Of a stretch of DNA of 51,668 bases, positions 8,792-16,892 are shown in pieces. Numbering within the stretch: the first letter of the stretch is position 1; every line of letters begins with the position of its first letter. Source of the DNA: JBKPCD01 sp046727175. GTDB taxonomy: Bacteria > Acidobacteriota > Vicinamibacteria > Vicinamibacterales > 2-12-FULL-66-21. The notes below the pieces were generated by a model, which did no database searches, was not told where the DNA came from, and worked only from the letters and a program-made list of their open reading frames with translations. Location of the stretch: contig JBKPCD010000001.1 in assembly GCA_046727175.1 (NCBI GenBank), forward strand, positions 1-51,668. The letters are read 5' to 3'. The position numbers were made by a program, and so were the translations under genes.

Positions 8792-9592
8792 TCAGCGTTG
8801 TCCGATCACGTAAAGAACATCGGCGCGGCTGAGAGCACCTGGATTCTCGGATTCCTCGCGGGCGAGTGCCGCGTCATAGGCGCTCTGGAGGTCGCGCAGT
8901 TCGTCCTCTCCAAGGCGTCGAACGCTGGCATGGACAGCGGATCTGAAATTCGATTCCCACGCTCGCGCATGATCCCGAGCCGTGAACTCGATCGTCTCGG
9001 CGACGATAACGGCGACTTCGAAGCCCGCCGTTTCGAGGGCCGTTCTGGACGCCGCAGGCGAGCCCAGTGGCTCGCTTGGATCGCGCAGCGAGACACCAAA
9101 CGCCGCGGCGCAATCTCGGAAAACCCGCGCGCCCGGCGGCGAGCCGGTGCGCATCGACGTGAACGCCACGCGCCCGCGCTTCTTCAGTAACCGATACCAC
9201 TCGCGCAGCGCATCGGCGGCCGGCATGTAGAGGAGGCCCTGAGCGCAAGTGATGACGTGGAAGCTTTCATCGGGCAGCTGCGGCAGACGCACGGCGTCGG
9301 CCTCGAGCAACTCGATGTTCCTGAGGCCCGCCTGCTGTATTGCCGCCCGGGCTTCTCGCAGCATGCCCGGAGAGATGTCCACACCTAACACACGTCCGCC
9401 GTCACCGACGGCACGCGCAGCGGCCAATGCCGCGAACCCCGTGCCCGTTGCGGCATCCATGATGTGATCGCCGGGCCGGAGCCGACACAACTCGATCAGG
9501 CGTTCTGCACATCGGACGTGCCAGTCCGTTTGGGCGTACGAAGCCGCGCGTGCGTTGAACGCTTCGGTGATTTCACCTAGGTCAGGTCGCAT
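8792..9592 (-). CDS. class I SAM-dependent methyltransferase
   Basis: About 266 residues with the class I Rossmann signature: motif I IMDAATGTGFAALAAA, the acidic residue of motif II in VLGVDISPGML, ELLEADAVRLP for SAM contact, and FHVITCAQGLLYMP. It resembles UbiE/menaquinone-type methyltransferases, but the substrate cannot be read from sequence. I chose the internal ATG at 9592 (MRPDLGEIT, with GGAG just upstream) because the longer frame to 9688 would overlap the divergent PIG-L gene and adds a non-family extension. It stands alone between convergent and divergent neighbours. Confidence 0.8.
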   Translation of the reverse strand: MRPDLGEITEAFNARAASYAQTDWHVRCAERLIELCRLRPGDHIMDAATGTGFAALAAARAVGDGGRVLGVDISPGMLREARAAIQQAGLRNIELLEADAVRLPQLPDESFHVITCAQGLLYMPAADALREWYRLLKKRGRVAFTSMRTGSPPGARVFRDCAAAFGVSLRDPSEPLGSPAASRTALETAGFEVAVIVAETIEFTARDHARAWESNFRSAVHASVRRLGEDELRDLQSAYDAALAREESENPGALSRADVLYVIGQR

Positions 9593-9673
9593 TTCTCCAA
9601 GCAGCCTTCTGCAGGATAACGCCCTGGCTCCGCGCACGCGAAATGCATCGAAGCCGTGGCACAATTCGCTCCC

Positions 9674-10426
9674 ATGCACGACGAACATCCATCACGCCGC
9701 GAGTTCTTCGACGCATCCCTGCTCGGGCTTTATGCGCTGACTGGCCCGGTTTCCGAGGCCGAACAGAAGCCGACGCCGCTCCGCATCCTCTGTCTCGGCG
9801 CGCACCCGGACGATCCCGAATCGGGGTGCGGAGGCACGCTGGCTCGCTACGCGGCGGCCGGACACCGCGTGACGATCATCTATCTCACGCGCGGCGAGCG
9901 TGGGATCCCGGGACGCTCCCTGGACGAAGCGGCTCGAATTCGAACCGCCGAAGCGCAGCAGGCATGCAAGATTCTTGGCGCCAGTCCGGTCTTTGCGGGG
10001 CAGATCGATGGAGCGACGGAAGTCAACGCGCGGGAGATCGATCGCATAGCCTCGGTGATCAAATCGGAGACGCCGGACGCGCTGTTTACGCACTGGCCAA
10101 TCGACAGCCATCCCGATCACCAGGCGGCCAGCCTGCTCGGCATCCGCGCGTGGTACGCGCTCAAGCGAAGCTTCCCCGTGTACTTCTTCGAAGTCGACGC
10201 CGGCAGCCAGACGGTGGCATTCCACCCGACCGTCCACGTCGACGTGAGCCCGACGCGCGATGCAAAGCGCCGCGCTCTTCTCGCTCACGAAAGTCAGCGC
10301 GGCGACGAAATCTACCGCATCCATCACGAGCCCATGGAGCTTTTCAGGGGACGTGAAATCGGCGCAACGGCGGCGGAAGCCTTCATCCGGCTCGATCGAT
10401 CCGGTGAATTGCCGTTGATGCGCTGA
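9674..10426 (+). CDS. PIG-L/LmbE-type deacetylase, Tat signal
   Basis: Zinc-dependent N-deacetylase of the PIG-L family, about 250 residues, which typically removes acetyl groups from GlcNAc-type sugars. The metal-site motif AHPDD is at residues 43-47 (LGAHPDDPESGCGGT) and a second histidine motif is HPDH. The start at 9674 gives an N-terminus with SRREFF followed by a hydrophobic stretch, i.e. a short twin-arginine signal, so the enzyme is probably exported. An upstream in-frame ATG at 9656 is the alternative. The position between a methyltransferase and a PadR gene gives no pathway clue. Confidence 0.85.
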   Translation: MHDEHPSRREFFDASLLGLYALTGPVSEAEQKPTPLRILCLGAHPDDPESGCGGTLARYAAAGHRVTIIYLTRGERGIPGRSLDEAARIRTAEAQQACKILGASPVFAGQIDGATEVNAREIDRIASVIKSETPDALFTHWPIDSHPDHQAASLLGIRAWYALKRSFPVYFFEVDAGSQTVAFHPTVHVDVSPTRDAKRRALLAHESQRGDEIYRIHHEPMELFRGREIGATAAEAFIRLDRSGELPLMR

Positions 10427-10433
10427 TGCTCGC

Positions 10434-10460
10434 TTGACCCCGGCGCCGATGCTCTACGCT
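10434..10460 (+). promoter_or_regulatory. weak promoter candidate for padR
   Basis: TTGACC (10434-10439) and TACGCT (10455-10460), separated by 15 nt, lie 24 nt before the PadR start. The spacing is shorter than ideal. Low-confidence pattern match. Confidence 0.25.
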
Positions 10461-10483
10461 GACGTGTCGAAGCTTGAGGCAAC

Positions 10484-10819
10484 ATGCCGCCTTCTCGATT
10501 TCCGATTCCCCAGGGCACGCTCGACATGCTGATTCTGCAGATCCTGTCGCTCGACAGCGCGCATGGATACGGGATCGCGCAACGGCTTCAGCAGATCTCG
10601 CGCGAGGCCGTTCAGGTCAACCAGGGATCGTTGTATCCCGCGTTGCATCGGCTCGAGCAGAGACGGTGGTTGAAATCCGAGTGGCGGCAGTCGGAAACGG
10701 GTCGCGAGGCAAAATTCTATTCCCTCACGCGGGCGGGCCAGAAGCAGCTCGCGGTCGAGAAGGAGACGTGGAATCGGCTCGCCGTCGCAGTCCAACTGAT
10801 CTTCAACGAGGGGAAGTAG
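10484..10819 (+). CDS. PadR family transcriptional regulator (orphaned from its permease)
   Basis: A 111-residue winged-helix PadR protein: PQGTLDMLILQILSLDSAHGYGIAQRL is the recognition region, followed by QGSLYPALHRLEQRRWL and KFYSLTRAGQKQL of the wing. In Acidobacteriota such small PadR genes usually sit directly before an ADOP permease, which they probably regulate. Here only a broken permease start follows 4 nt downstream, so the regulator has apparently lost its target or now acts in trans. It is closely similar in layout to the intact PadR at 24438. Confidence 0.88.
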   Translation: MPPSRFPIPQGTLDMLILQILSLDSAHGYGIAQRLQQISREAVQVNQGSLYPALHRLEQRRWLKSEWRQSETGREAKFYSLTRAGQKQLAVEKETWNRLAVAVQLIFNEGK

Positions 10820-10823
10820 GCGC

Positions 10824-10913
10824 ATGCGAAGACTCTTCAACCTGCTTCCATGGCGTCGTCGTCGAATGGAGACGATCTCGATCGCGAGCTGCGCTACCCT
10901 GCGGTTCGAATGA
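10824..10913 (+). pseudogene. 5' stub of an ADOP permease
   Basis: The ATG at 10824, 4 nt after the PadR stop, encodes MRRLFNLLPWRRRRME, a typical start of the cytoplasmic N-terminal domain of ADOP permeases. After a one-base deletion near 10871, a shifted frame continues DDLDRELRY, the expected next residues, and then similarity stops at about 10900. The original frame ends at TGA 10911-10913. The body of the gene (about 800 codons) is absent, replaced by the convergent hydrolase gene that ends at 10923. This is a clear remnant too short to be a gene. Confidence 0.75.
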
Positions 10914-10922
10914 GGCACGCAT

Positions 10923-12656
10923 TCACCGATTCACGCGATCGAACCGCAGCCGCTGTACGCTGCTCGTGTTCACAGTGAATCCTGCGACGACGCCGCGCTG
11001 GTCGCGTACGAATTCCACGACATCGACGGCGCCGCCATGGAACGCGTCCGGGAAGAGAGGCCGCAGCGTGATGTCCGATCTTCCGGGGACGTGCATTACC
11101 AGGCCCGGGTCAGCGGCAGAGACGATGTAGGTGACGTCGAGCTCACGACTGTAGTAGTGCCCCGCAAAAGCGCGCACGTCGGTGCTCGACGGTGCGAATG
11201 ATGCCGTCACCTCCTCGCTCACCACGTTCTTTGGTCCTGCTCCCGTCACGCGGATTTCCTTCGGACGACCGGCCGCGGCCGGAACGAGCTCGGCCGCGAT
11301 CGACGTCCCGGCAACGATCACCTTGTTTGCACTGACCGGCGTCAGTTCAACGACATCGCCCTCTTCACCCGCATTCCCGGACGCCATCAGTTTTCCGTCG
11401 CGAACGAAGATCCGTCCGAACGTCTCGCTCGAGGGTTCGCGATACAGCCCTACGAAGCGCGACTGTTGTTCGGGAGAAAGCGTTACCGGTGCCGTCGCTG
11501 GACCGGCATCGGCAGATGGGAACGCGTCCGTGAGAAAGATCTCCGCTACACGCCGGGTCAACGAAATCGGATCGATCTCATCGAGATTGCACAGCGCTGT
11601 AATCGCGAGGCCCCGATCCGGATATCGCACGGCATAGGCCCGAAATCCAGGGTCACCACCGCCGTGTCCGATCGTGCGCAGGCCGCGATGGTCGGCAATC
11701 TGAAGCCCGAAACCGTACATGCTCGTCTCGCCGCCACGAAGTACTGTTGGTTTCTGCATGGCTGCAACGAGCGCCGGATCGCCGACACGCACGTCCGCGA
11801 AGTTCTGTTCCCAGCGCAGCAGATCCCTCGTCGTCGTGAACAGGCCCGCATTGCCCATCAGTCCGCCGGGATCCTGCCGGAGGGGGAGGTGGAGCGCACC
11901 TGCGTCGCGGTGATAGCCCGACGCGCGATTCGGAACGATCATCGTCGGGTCGTCGTGGAAGTGCGTGTGGGCCATCCCGAGTGGTTTGAAGATGTTCGCG
12001 TCAGCGAAGGGCCGGAGCGACTGACCACTCACGCGCTTCACGATGCTGCCCAGCATCGTGTAGCCGCCGTTGTTGTACTGGTAATCGGAGCCGGGCGCGA
12101 AATTGAGCGCTCCCTGGCGCACGAGCATGTTCACGACCGCATCGTTCGGGTCGACGCCGTCCTCGCGTGGCGCTGCCAGGCCGAGCAGAGTGAACCCCTC
12201 GCGCAACCCGCTCGTGTGCGTGAGCAGGTGACGAATGGTCAACCGGGTGCCGTAATCGGGTAACTCCGGGATGTACTTCCGGACCTCATCGTACAGTGAC
12301 AGTTGGCCGTGTTGTGCGAGCAGCAGGATGCTCATGGCCGCGAATTGTTTGGAGACCGAGGCGACGTGAAAAGCAGTGAGCGGGGTGATGGGCACCTTCA
12401 ATTCGAGGTTGGCCATCCCGTACCCGCGCTCGTACACAGTGACGCCGTTTCGACTGACGCCCAGGCTGCACCCCGGCGAGTCGGTCGAGCTCCACTGCGC
12501 AAACAGCTTGTCGACGCGTGCGGCGACGGATCGGGCAGTCGGTGAGGTGTTCTTCGCTGCGTTCTGGTCGCTCGAAAAGGCCCGACGTGCGACGAGTGAA
12601 GCGACGACAGCGACTGTGAGGAGACCGAACGTAACGGTAGCCGCGGCTCTTTTCAC
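10923..12656 (-). CDS. serine beta-lactamase/penicillin-binding-protein-like hydrolase
   Basis: An exported serine hydrolase of 577 residues in the class C beta-lactamase (AmpC/DD-peptidase/esterase) fold. A hydrophobic N-terminus (about 5-25) acts as signal or anchor. The catalytic SxxK is Ser100-Val-Ser-Lys103, the YxN motif is Tyr194-Asn-Asn196 in DYQYNNGGY, and the third motif reads HGGGDPG. The last ~170 residues form an extra lipocalin-like/DUF3471-type region with FVGLYREPSS and FAGHYYSRELDVTY. Family members act as D-amino peptidases, esterases or lactamases, so the substrate is unknown. It converges on the permease stub and lies next to the DUF421 gene on the same strand. Confidence 0.85.
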   Translation of the reverse strand: MKRAAATVTFGLLTVAVVASLVARRAFSSDQNAAKNTSPTARSVAARVDKLFAQWSSTDSPGCSLGVSRNGVTVYERGYGMANLELKVPITPLTAFHVASVSKQFAAMSILLLAQHGQLSLYDEVRKYIPELPDYGTRLTIRHLLTHTSGLREGFTLLGLAAPREDGVDPNDAVVNMLVRQGALNFAPGSDYQYNNGGYTMLGSIVKRVSGQSLRPFADANIFKPLGMAHTHFHDDPTMIVPNRASGYHRDAGALHLPLRQDPGGLMGNAGLFTTTRDLLRWEQNFADVRVGDPALVAAMQKPTVLRGGETSMYGFGLQIADHRGLRTIGHGGGDPGFRAYAVRYPDRGLAITALCNLDEIDPISLTRRVAEIFLTDAFPSADAGPATAPVTLSPEQQSRFVGLYREPSSETFGRIFVRDGKLMASGNAGEEGDVVELTPVSANKVIVAGTSIAAELVPAAAGRPKEIRVTGAGPKNVVSEEVTASFAPSSTDVRAFAGHYYSRELDVTYIVSAADPGLVMHVPGRSDITLRPLFPDAFHGGAVDVVEFVRDQRGVVAGFTVNTSSVQRLRFDRVNR

Positions 12657-12691
12657 AAAGACGACCTCGAGCTGATCCGGATCGCTCTCGA

Positions 12692-13285
12692 TCAGCGCCG
12701 CATTTCGTCGATCGCCTGTCGCAGCGCCTTGACCTCGTGGAGGACTTCCCGGATCCGCAGGGAATCTGCGGAGTCACCCTTCATGTAGACCGTGCCGTTC
12801 GGATACAGCACGGCAGTTTCCACTTCGTGCAGGTCGTCGAACCCTCGTTCGTGTGCTCGCGCCGTCAGCTCACCCATGTTGATGTGCAGCTTGCGCAGCG
12901 CATGTTCCTGCGGGACGTGGTCGCGAATCAGATAGATATCGTCTTCTTCCATCAACCGTTGTTCCAGCGTCGGGCCGCGATAATAGAAACGAACGAGCAC
13001 CGCGTTCGCTGCAAAGAGAGCGATCGCGCCCACGATGCCCCCGCTCAGCGACGTATCGTTGCCGATGATCGCGTTCTGGACCGTATTCGACAGCGTGAGG
13101 AGAACAACCAGATCGAACGGGTTCAGCTGCGCGAGGATGCGCTTGCCGGTCGCGCGCAGCGCCAAGACGAGAAACAGATAGACGATGACCGGCCGGATGA
13201 TTTTCTCGAGCAACGAGATCGCTTGATCGCCGGTGCCGAAGCGGATCAGGTTGACGCTCAACGCATGCCAATCGAGATGCAGCAC
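12692..13285 (-). CDS. DUF421 (YetF-like) membrane protein
   Basis: A 197-residue protein with about three N-terminal membrane segments (between residues 28 and 105) and a soluble C-terminal domain. The family hallmark QLNPFDLVVLLTLSNTVQNAIIGNDTSL is present in full. The function of the family is not established. Upstream of its ATG lies a tandem copy of the GC-rich leader element, in the same orientation relative to the gene as in front of the two TonB receptors. The stop lies 35 nt before the start of the hydrolase gene, so the two may be cotranscribed. Confidence 0.88.
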   Translation of the reverse strand: MLHLDWHALSVNLIRFGTGDQAISLLEKIIRPVIVYLFLVLALRATGKRILAQLNPFDLVVLLTLSNTVQNAIIGNDTSLSGGIVGAIALFAANAVLVRFYYRGPTLEQRLMEEDDIYLIRDHVPQEHALRKLHINMGELTARAHERGFDDLHEVETAVLYPNGTVYMKGDSADSLRIREVLHEVKALRQAIDEMRR

Positions 13286-13320
13286 ACAGCCCTCCGAGCC
13301 AACGATGTTCGGGTCATTCT

Positions 13321-13565
13321 AGACCCGGGGACTCGCGTCCCCGGACCCCTCACGCGCTCGCTCGCGGGGGCCCCACGATCCCCGCTCCGCTCCCGCGGGG
13401 CGCGCCCGTGGCGGCGCCTAGACCCGGGGACTGGCGTCCCCCGGACCCCCCACCCACCCCACCGCGCAAGTCCGCGCGGTGGGGGCCCCGGCTCACGCGC
13501 TCGCTCGCGGGGACGCCGTGATCCCCGTTCCGCTCGCGCGGGGTGCATCCCCGCGCGCCTTGCCC
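13321..13565 (-). repeat. GC-rich leader element, tandem copies E2 and E3 (DUF421)
   Basis: This fills most of the 13286-13654 gap. Two related units each carry a CCGGGGA/TCCCCGG hairpin (13325-13344 and 13424-13444) and a GCTCGCTCGCGGGG block. Read towards DUF421, copy E2 matches the second receptor's leader over about 60 nt around GGAGCGGAGCGGGGATCGTG. Copy E3 has an inserted hairpin (ACCGCGCAAGTCCGCGCGGT, 13461-13480). No gene is evident here; the minus-strand reading frame through it is only a translation of the repeat. Confidence 0.7.
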
Positions 13566-13654
13566 GGTTATGCGCCTCGTTGAAGGACGACTACGAACTT
13601 CTCGCGTCGCATAGGCTCACTGGTTGAACCGTGTGGCAGCGCACGTCCGAACGC

Positions 13655-14260
13655 TCAGGCCGGGTCCAGTACCGCGGACGCGAGCCGACGGACGATGTCG
13701 GCGACATCTTGAACACTGCGTTCGGATGTGAGCAGGGCGTCGAACGTTTCGAAGCTGGTGAGCACGTGGAGGACATCGACGATGAAAGGCACTGTCGTCG
13801 CTCCAGTATTCTCGCGCAGCCGTCCGACGATCCTGCGAATGTGCTCGCGGCGCCGCTCGTCGCGGGCGCGGACGCTTTCGGCGATCTCCGCATCGAGCGC
13901 AGCCAGCGCGCGAGCGCGCCGGAGGACAATCCGATCCGAATTCCAGAACGCGCAGAAGGCCGCGATCAATCCATCCAGCGCGCGCGACGGCGACGGCTCC
14001 TTGAGCACCGGTCCGAGGTATGGCATGAGCCCGGCGTTCGCGAGATGGTCGAACACCGCCTCGAGTACGCCTCGCTTCGACCGGAACTGGTAATAGACCG
14101 TCATGCGCGCGACGCCGGCCCGGCGTGCGATCGCGTCGACTGTGAAACCCTGCGGGCCACTGTCGTCGGCCAGCAGCTCGCGCGCGGCGATGACGATGCG
14201 GCGGCGCGTGTCCTTGGTCGCAATCTGACGCTGGCCGAGTTTATAGGGGCGAGGCGTGAT
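13655..14260 (-). CDS. TetR family regulator lacking a canonical start codon
   Basis: A TetR-type HTH is readable: RRIVIAARELLADD, then FTVDAIARRAGVARMTVYYQFRSKRGVLEAVF, followed by a ligand-binding domain of about 140 residues. The first in-frame ATG (14104) falls inside the HTH, before TVYYQF. The frame stays open upstream to a TGA near 14327, but I find no in-frame ATG, GTG or TTG. The family-typical start (TPRPYKLGQRQ) would lie at the ATC codon 14260-14258, four bases after GGAAGG. Either a rare start (ATC, ATT or CTG) is used, or the start codon has mutated or been misread. The gene is divergent from an intact ADOP permease that it would regulate. Confidence 0.7.
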   Translation of the reverse strand: MTPRPYKLGQRQIATKDTRRRIVIAARELLADDSGPQGFTVDAIARRAGVARMTVYYQFRSKRGVLEAVFDHLANAGLMPYLGPVLKEPSPSRALDGLIAAFCAFWNSDRIVLRRARALAALDAEIAESVRARDERRREHIRRIVGRLRENTGATTVPFIVDVLHVLTSFETFDALLTSERSVQDVADIVRRLASAVLDPA

Positions 14261-14371
14261 GGAACCTTCCAGATAATTAATCGTATCGACTGTACAAATA
14301 AATCGCCGCTCTGGCCAGCATCCTCTTCAGTACGCGTCGGCGGCCGCGAGCACAACAAAAGGGCGTGCCTG
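14261..14371. promoter_or_regulatory. AT-rich divergent promoter/operator region
   Basis: Between the TetR and permease genes, 14268-14312 is markedly AT-rich for this genome and contains TGTACA at 14291-14296. It is the natural place for a TetR operator and divergent promoters. No clean palindrome long enough to name an operator was found. Confidence 0.35.
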
Positions 14372-16837
14372 ATGGATTCACTGTTGCAGGACCTTCGTTA
14401 CACGCTTCGCACGCTCGTCCGTGCGCCAGCCTTCGTGTCTGCCGCCGTCCTCTCGCTTGCTTTCGGCGTTGGTGCCAACACGACCGTCTTCACGTTGATC
14501 AATGCGCTGTTCCTGAATCCACTTCCCGTCGAGCACCCCGAGACGCTCGTCGCCGTGAACACGCTCGACACGAAGAATACGACCCAGTTCGGGAACATCA
14601 TGCCGCTGTCGTATCCCAATCTGGTGGATCTGCGCGAGGCCAACAAAGTCTTCAGCGGACTGACCGGCTACTCGGCGCCGGTGCTTCTGGCGATGTCGGC
14701 CGGCGGCGAGCCCGAGACCGTGTTCTCGCAGCTCGTGACCGGCAACTACTTCGACGTTCTCGGCGTTCGTGCGGCGGCAGGACGTTTCTTCCTGCCATCC
14801 GAAGATCGCACGCCCGGCACACATCCGGTCGTGGTGTTGAACCATCGATTCTGGCAGCGGCGCTTCGGCGGGCGGCCGGACATTGCCGGCAACACGATCC
14901 GCCTGAACGCGATCGACTTCACGATCGTCGGCGTTGCACCGAGCGGGTTCATGGGGGTCACGGCGCTGATGGGTCCCGACGTCTGGCTGCCGTCGATAAT
15001 GGCGCCGCTCCTGTTGTCGAGAGAATCAGCGGGATGGCTGACCGATCGCTCGGCCCTCTCGTTCAGCGGAGCCGCGCGGCTCGCGCCTGGCGTCGGTCTT
15101 GCGCAGGCGCAGGCGAACATGGCGACGATTGCGAGCGCGCTGGAGCGGAGCTATCCGGGCGCGAACACCGGCCGGAGTGTGTCGCTGATGCCGTTGAGCG
15201 AAGCGACGATCTTTCCGGGCATGCGCCAGGGACTGCTGATCGGCGGCCTCGTGCTGCTGGCCGTCGCCGGTCTCGTGCTGCTCATCGCCTGTTCCAATGT
15301 TGCCAACCTGCTGCTCGCCCGCGCGTCGAGCCGCCGGCAGGAAATGGCGATTCGCCTCGCCCTCGGCGCTGCACGCGGCCGCATCGTCCGCCAGCTGCTG
15401 ACCGAGAGCGTGCTGCTCGCGCTCGTCGGTGGCGCGCTCGGGCTCGTGTTCGGTGCGTGGGGACGGAATGTGCTGTGGTCGTTCCGGCCGGCGCAGGTCG
15501 CGAACAACTTCGTCGAGCTGACGATCGACGGGCGAGTACTCGCGTACTCAAGTGGCCTTGCATTATTGACCGCATTGGTCTTCGGCATCGTGCCCGCCTG
15601 GCAGGCGTCACGTTCGTCGGCGGGCCACGCGTTGAAGGACGTGCGAGCCTCAGGTGTTTCGGGGCGCGGAGCCTTCGTGCACAACGCGCTCGTCGTCGGG
15701 CAGATGGCGTTGTCGCTCGTTGCGCTCGTAGCGGCGGCGTTGTTCCTGCGGAGCATCCAGCAGGCCTACGCGATCGATCCTGGGTTCGACGCGTCGAAAC
15801 TTGCGATCCTCGGCGTCAACACGCAACAAGCGCGCTACGACCAGGCAAGGACCGAACAGTTCTACCGCGACGTGCGCGAACGGCTGTCGGCCGTTGGCGG
15901 TGTCGAGTCGGTATCGTGGGCGCTGAACGCGCCGCTCTGGGCGAAGGTCTATCGGCGTGCGTCGATCGAAGGACAGGTGCAGCAGGACGGCACCACGTCC
16001 GTGCTGACGCTCGTGAACACCGTCGACGTCGATTACTTCAGGACGTTGGGCGTGGCGGTTCGTCGCGGGCGCGACTTCAATGCGACAGATCGTCGCGAGA
16101 CACGCCCTGTGGCAATTGTCAACGACACGATGGCGGCGAAATACTGGCCCGATCGGGACGCCATCGGCCGGCGCCTGCAATTCGAGGGAGAGCCCGCGCC
16201 GCGCGAAATCGTCGGCATCGTCAAAACGACGAAGTATCAGACCTTGGGTGAGTCACCGCAATCGTGTGTCTTCGTGCCGCTCGCGCAGAACTACACCGAT
16301 GCGATGGTGCTCTACGTTCGTACTGCGGGAGATCCCGAGGCGATGGTTGGAACGATGCAGCGTGAAGTTCGGGCGCTTGGTCCTGACGTGCCAGTCAACT
16401 CGGCCACTACGGTTCGAACGCTCCTCAACCAGTCGCTGTGGATGGTGAAGTTCGGCGTCGGCCTGCTCTCGGCGTTCGGCCTGCTCGCGCTCGGCCTTGC
16501 CAGCGTCGGCATCTACGGCCTAATCTCGTATTCCGTCGCGCAGCGCACGCGCGAGATGGGCCTGCGGATCGCGCTCGGCGCGAATCCTGCCGCGGTTCGA
16601 TGGTTCGTCCTGGGTCACGCGATGAAGCTCGTCGGCGTCGGACTCGTCCTCGGACTCGGCGGAGCACTGCTGCTGGGACGATCGATGTCTTCGCTGTTGT
16701 ACGGGCTGAGCGGCGCCGATGCGGTGTCGTTGGTTGCAGCCACGCTGACGCTCGTCGTCGCGGCGTTCCTCGCCAGTTACCTGCCGGCACGCCTCGCGAG
16801 CCGGATCGACCCGGCCATTTCGCTGCGCGAGGCGTGA
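14372..16837 (+). CDS. ADOP/MacB-like ABC permease, TetR-linked
   Basis: An 821-residue permease of the duplicated MacB/FtsX type. Two halves each have one N-terminal TM helix, a periplasmic core domain and three further TM helices. The first half has DLRYTLRTLVRAPAFVSAAVLSLAFGVGANTTVF and then VLLIACSNVANLLLARASSRRQEMAIRLALGA. The second half has YGLISYSVAQRTREMGLRIALGA and ends YLPARLASRIDPAISLREA. Unlike the copy at 24827 it lacks the ~80-residue cytoplasmic domain before the first TM. No ATPase gene is nearby, as usual for orphan permeases. Transport substrate unknown; a drug or lipid efflux role is inference from MacB. Confidence 0.9.
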   Translation: MDSLLQDLRYTLRTLVRAPAFVSAAVLSLAFGVGANTTVFTLINALFLNPLPVEHPETLVAVNTLDTKNTTQFGNIMPLSYPNLVDLREANKVFSGLTGYSAPVLLAMSAGGEPETVFSQLVTGNYFDVLGVRAAAGRFFLPSEDRTPGTHPVVVLNHRFWQRRFGGRPDIAGNTIRLNAIDFTIVGVAPSGFMGVTALMGPDVWLPSIMAPLLLSRESAGWLTDRSALSFSGAARLAPGVGLAQAQANMATIASALERSYPGANTGRSVSLMPLSEATIFPGMRQGLLIGGLVLLAVAGLVLLIACSNVANLLLARASSRRQEMAIRLALGAARGRIVRQLLTESVLLALVGGALGLVFGAWGRNVLWSFRPAQVANNFVELTIDGRVLAYSSGLALLTALVFGIVPAWQASRSSAGHALKDVRASGVSGRGAFVHNALVVGQMALSLVALVAAALFLRSIQQAYAIDPGFDASKLAILGVNTQQARYDQARTEQFYRDVRERLSAVGGVESVSWALNAPLWAKVYRRASIEGQVQQDGTTSVLTLVNTVDVDYFRTLGVAVRRGRDFNATDRRETRPVAIVNDTMAAKYWPDRDAIGRRLQFEGEPAPREIVGIVKTTKYQTLGESPQSCVFVPLAQNYTDAMVLYVRTAGDPEAMVGTMQREVRALGPDVPVNSATTVRTLLNQSLWMVKFGVGLLSAFGLLALGLASVGIYGLISYSVAQRTREMGLRIALGANPAAVRWFVLGHAMKLVGVGLVLGLGGALLLGRSMSSLLYGLSGADAVSLVAATLTLVVAAFLASYLPARLASRIDPAISLREA

Positions 16838-16858
16838 TCAGCGGCAACTCACTCGTAG

Positions 16859-16880
16859 GGCGCGGTCTTTAGACCGCGCC
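16859..16880. repeat. family F palindrome (GGCGCGGTCT/AGACCGCGCC)
   Basis: A perfect 10-bp inverted repeat with a 2-nt centre lies between the convergent ADOP permease (stop 16837) and the ADOP pseudogene (stop 16893). The same palindrome occurs at 34561-34581. It could act as a bidirectional transcription stop, but there is no T-run; a dispersed mobile palindrome is the alternative. Confidence 0.65.
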
Positions 16881-16892
16881 GCGAGCCGGCCG

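Noticed and set aside
13258..13548. 96-codon minus-strand frame between DUF421 and TetR
   Set aside because: It is just the translation of the tandem GC-rich leader element, with Pro/Arg/Gly-rich low complexity.
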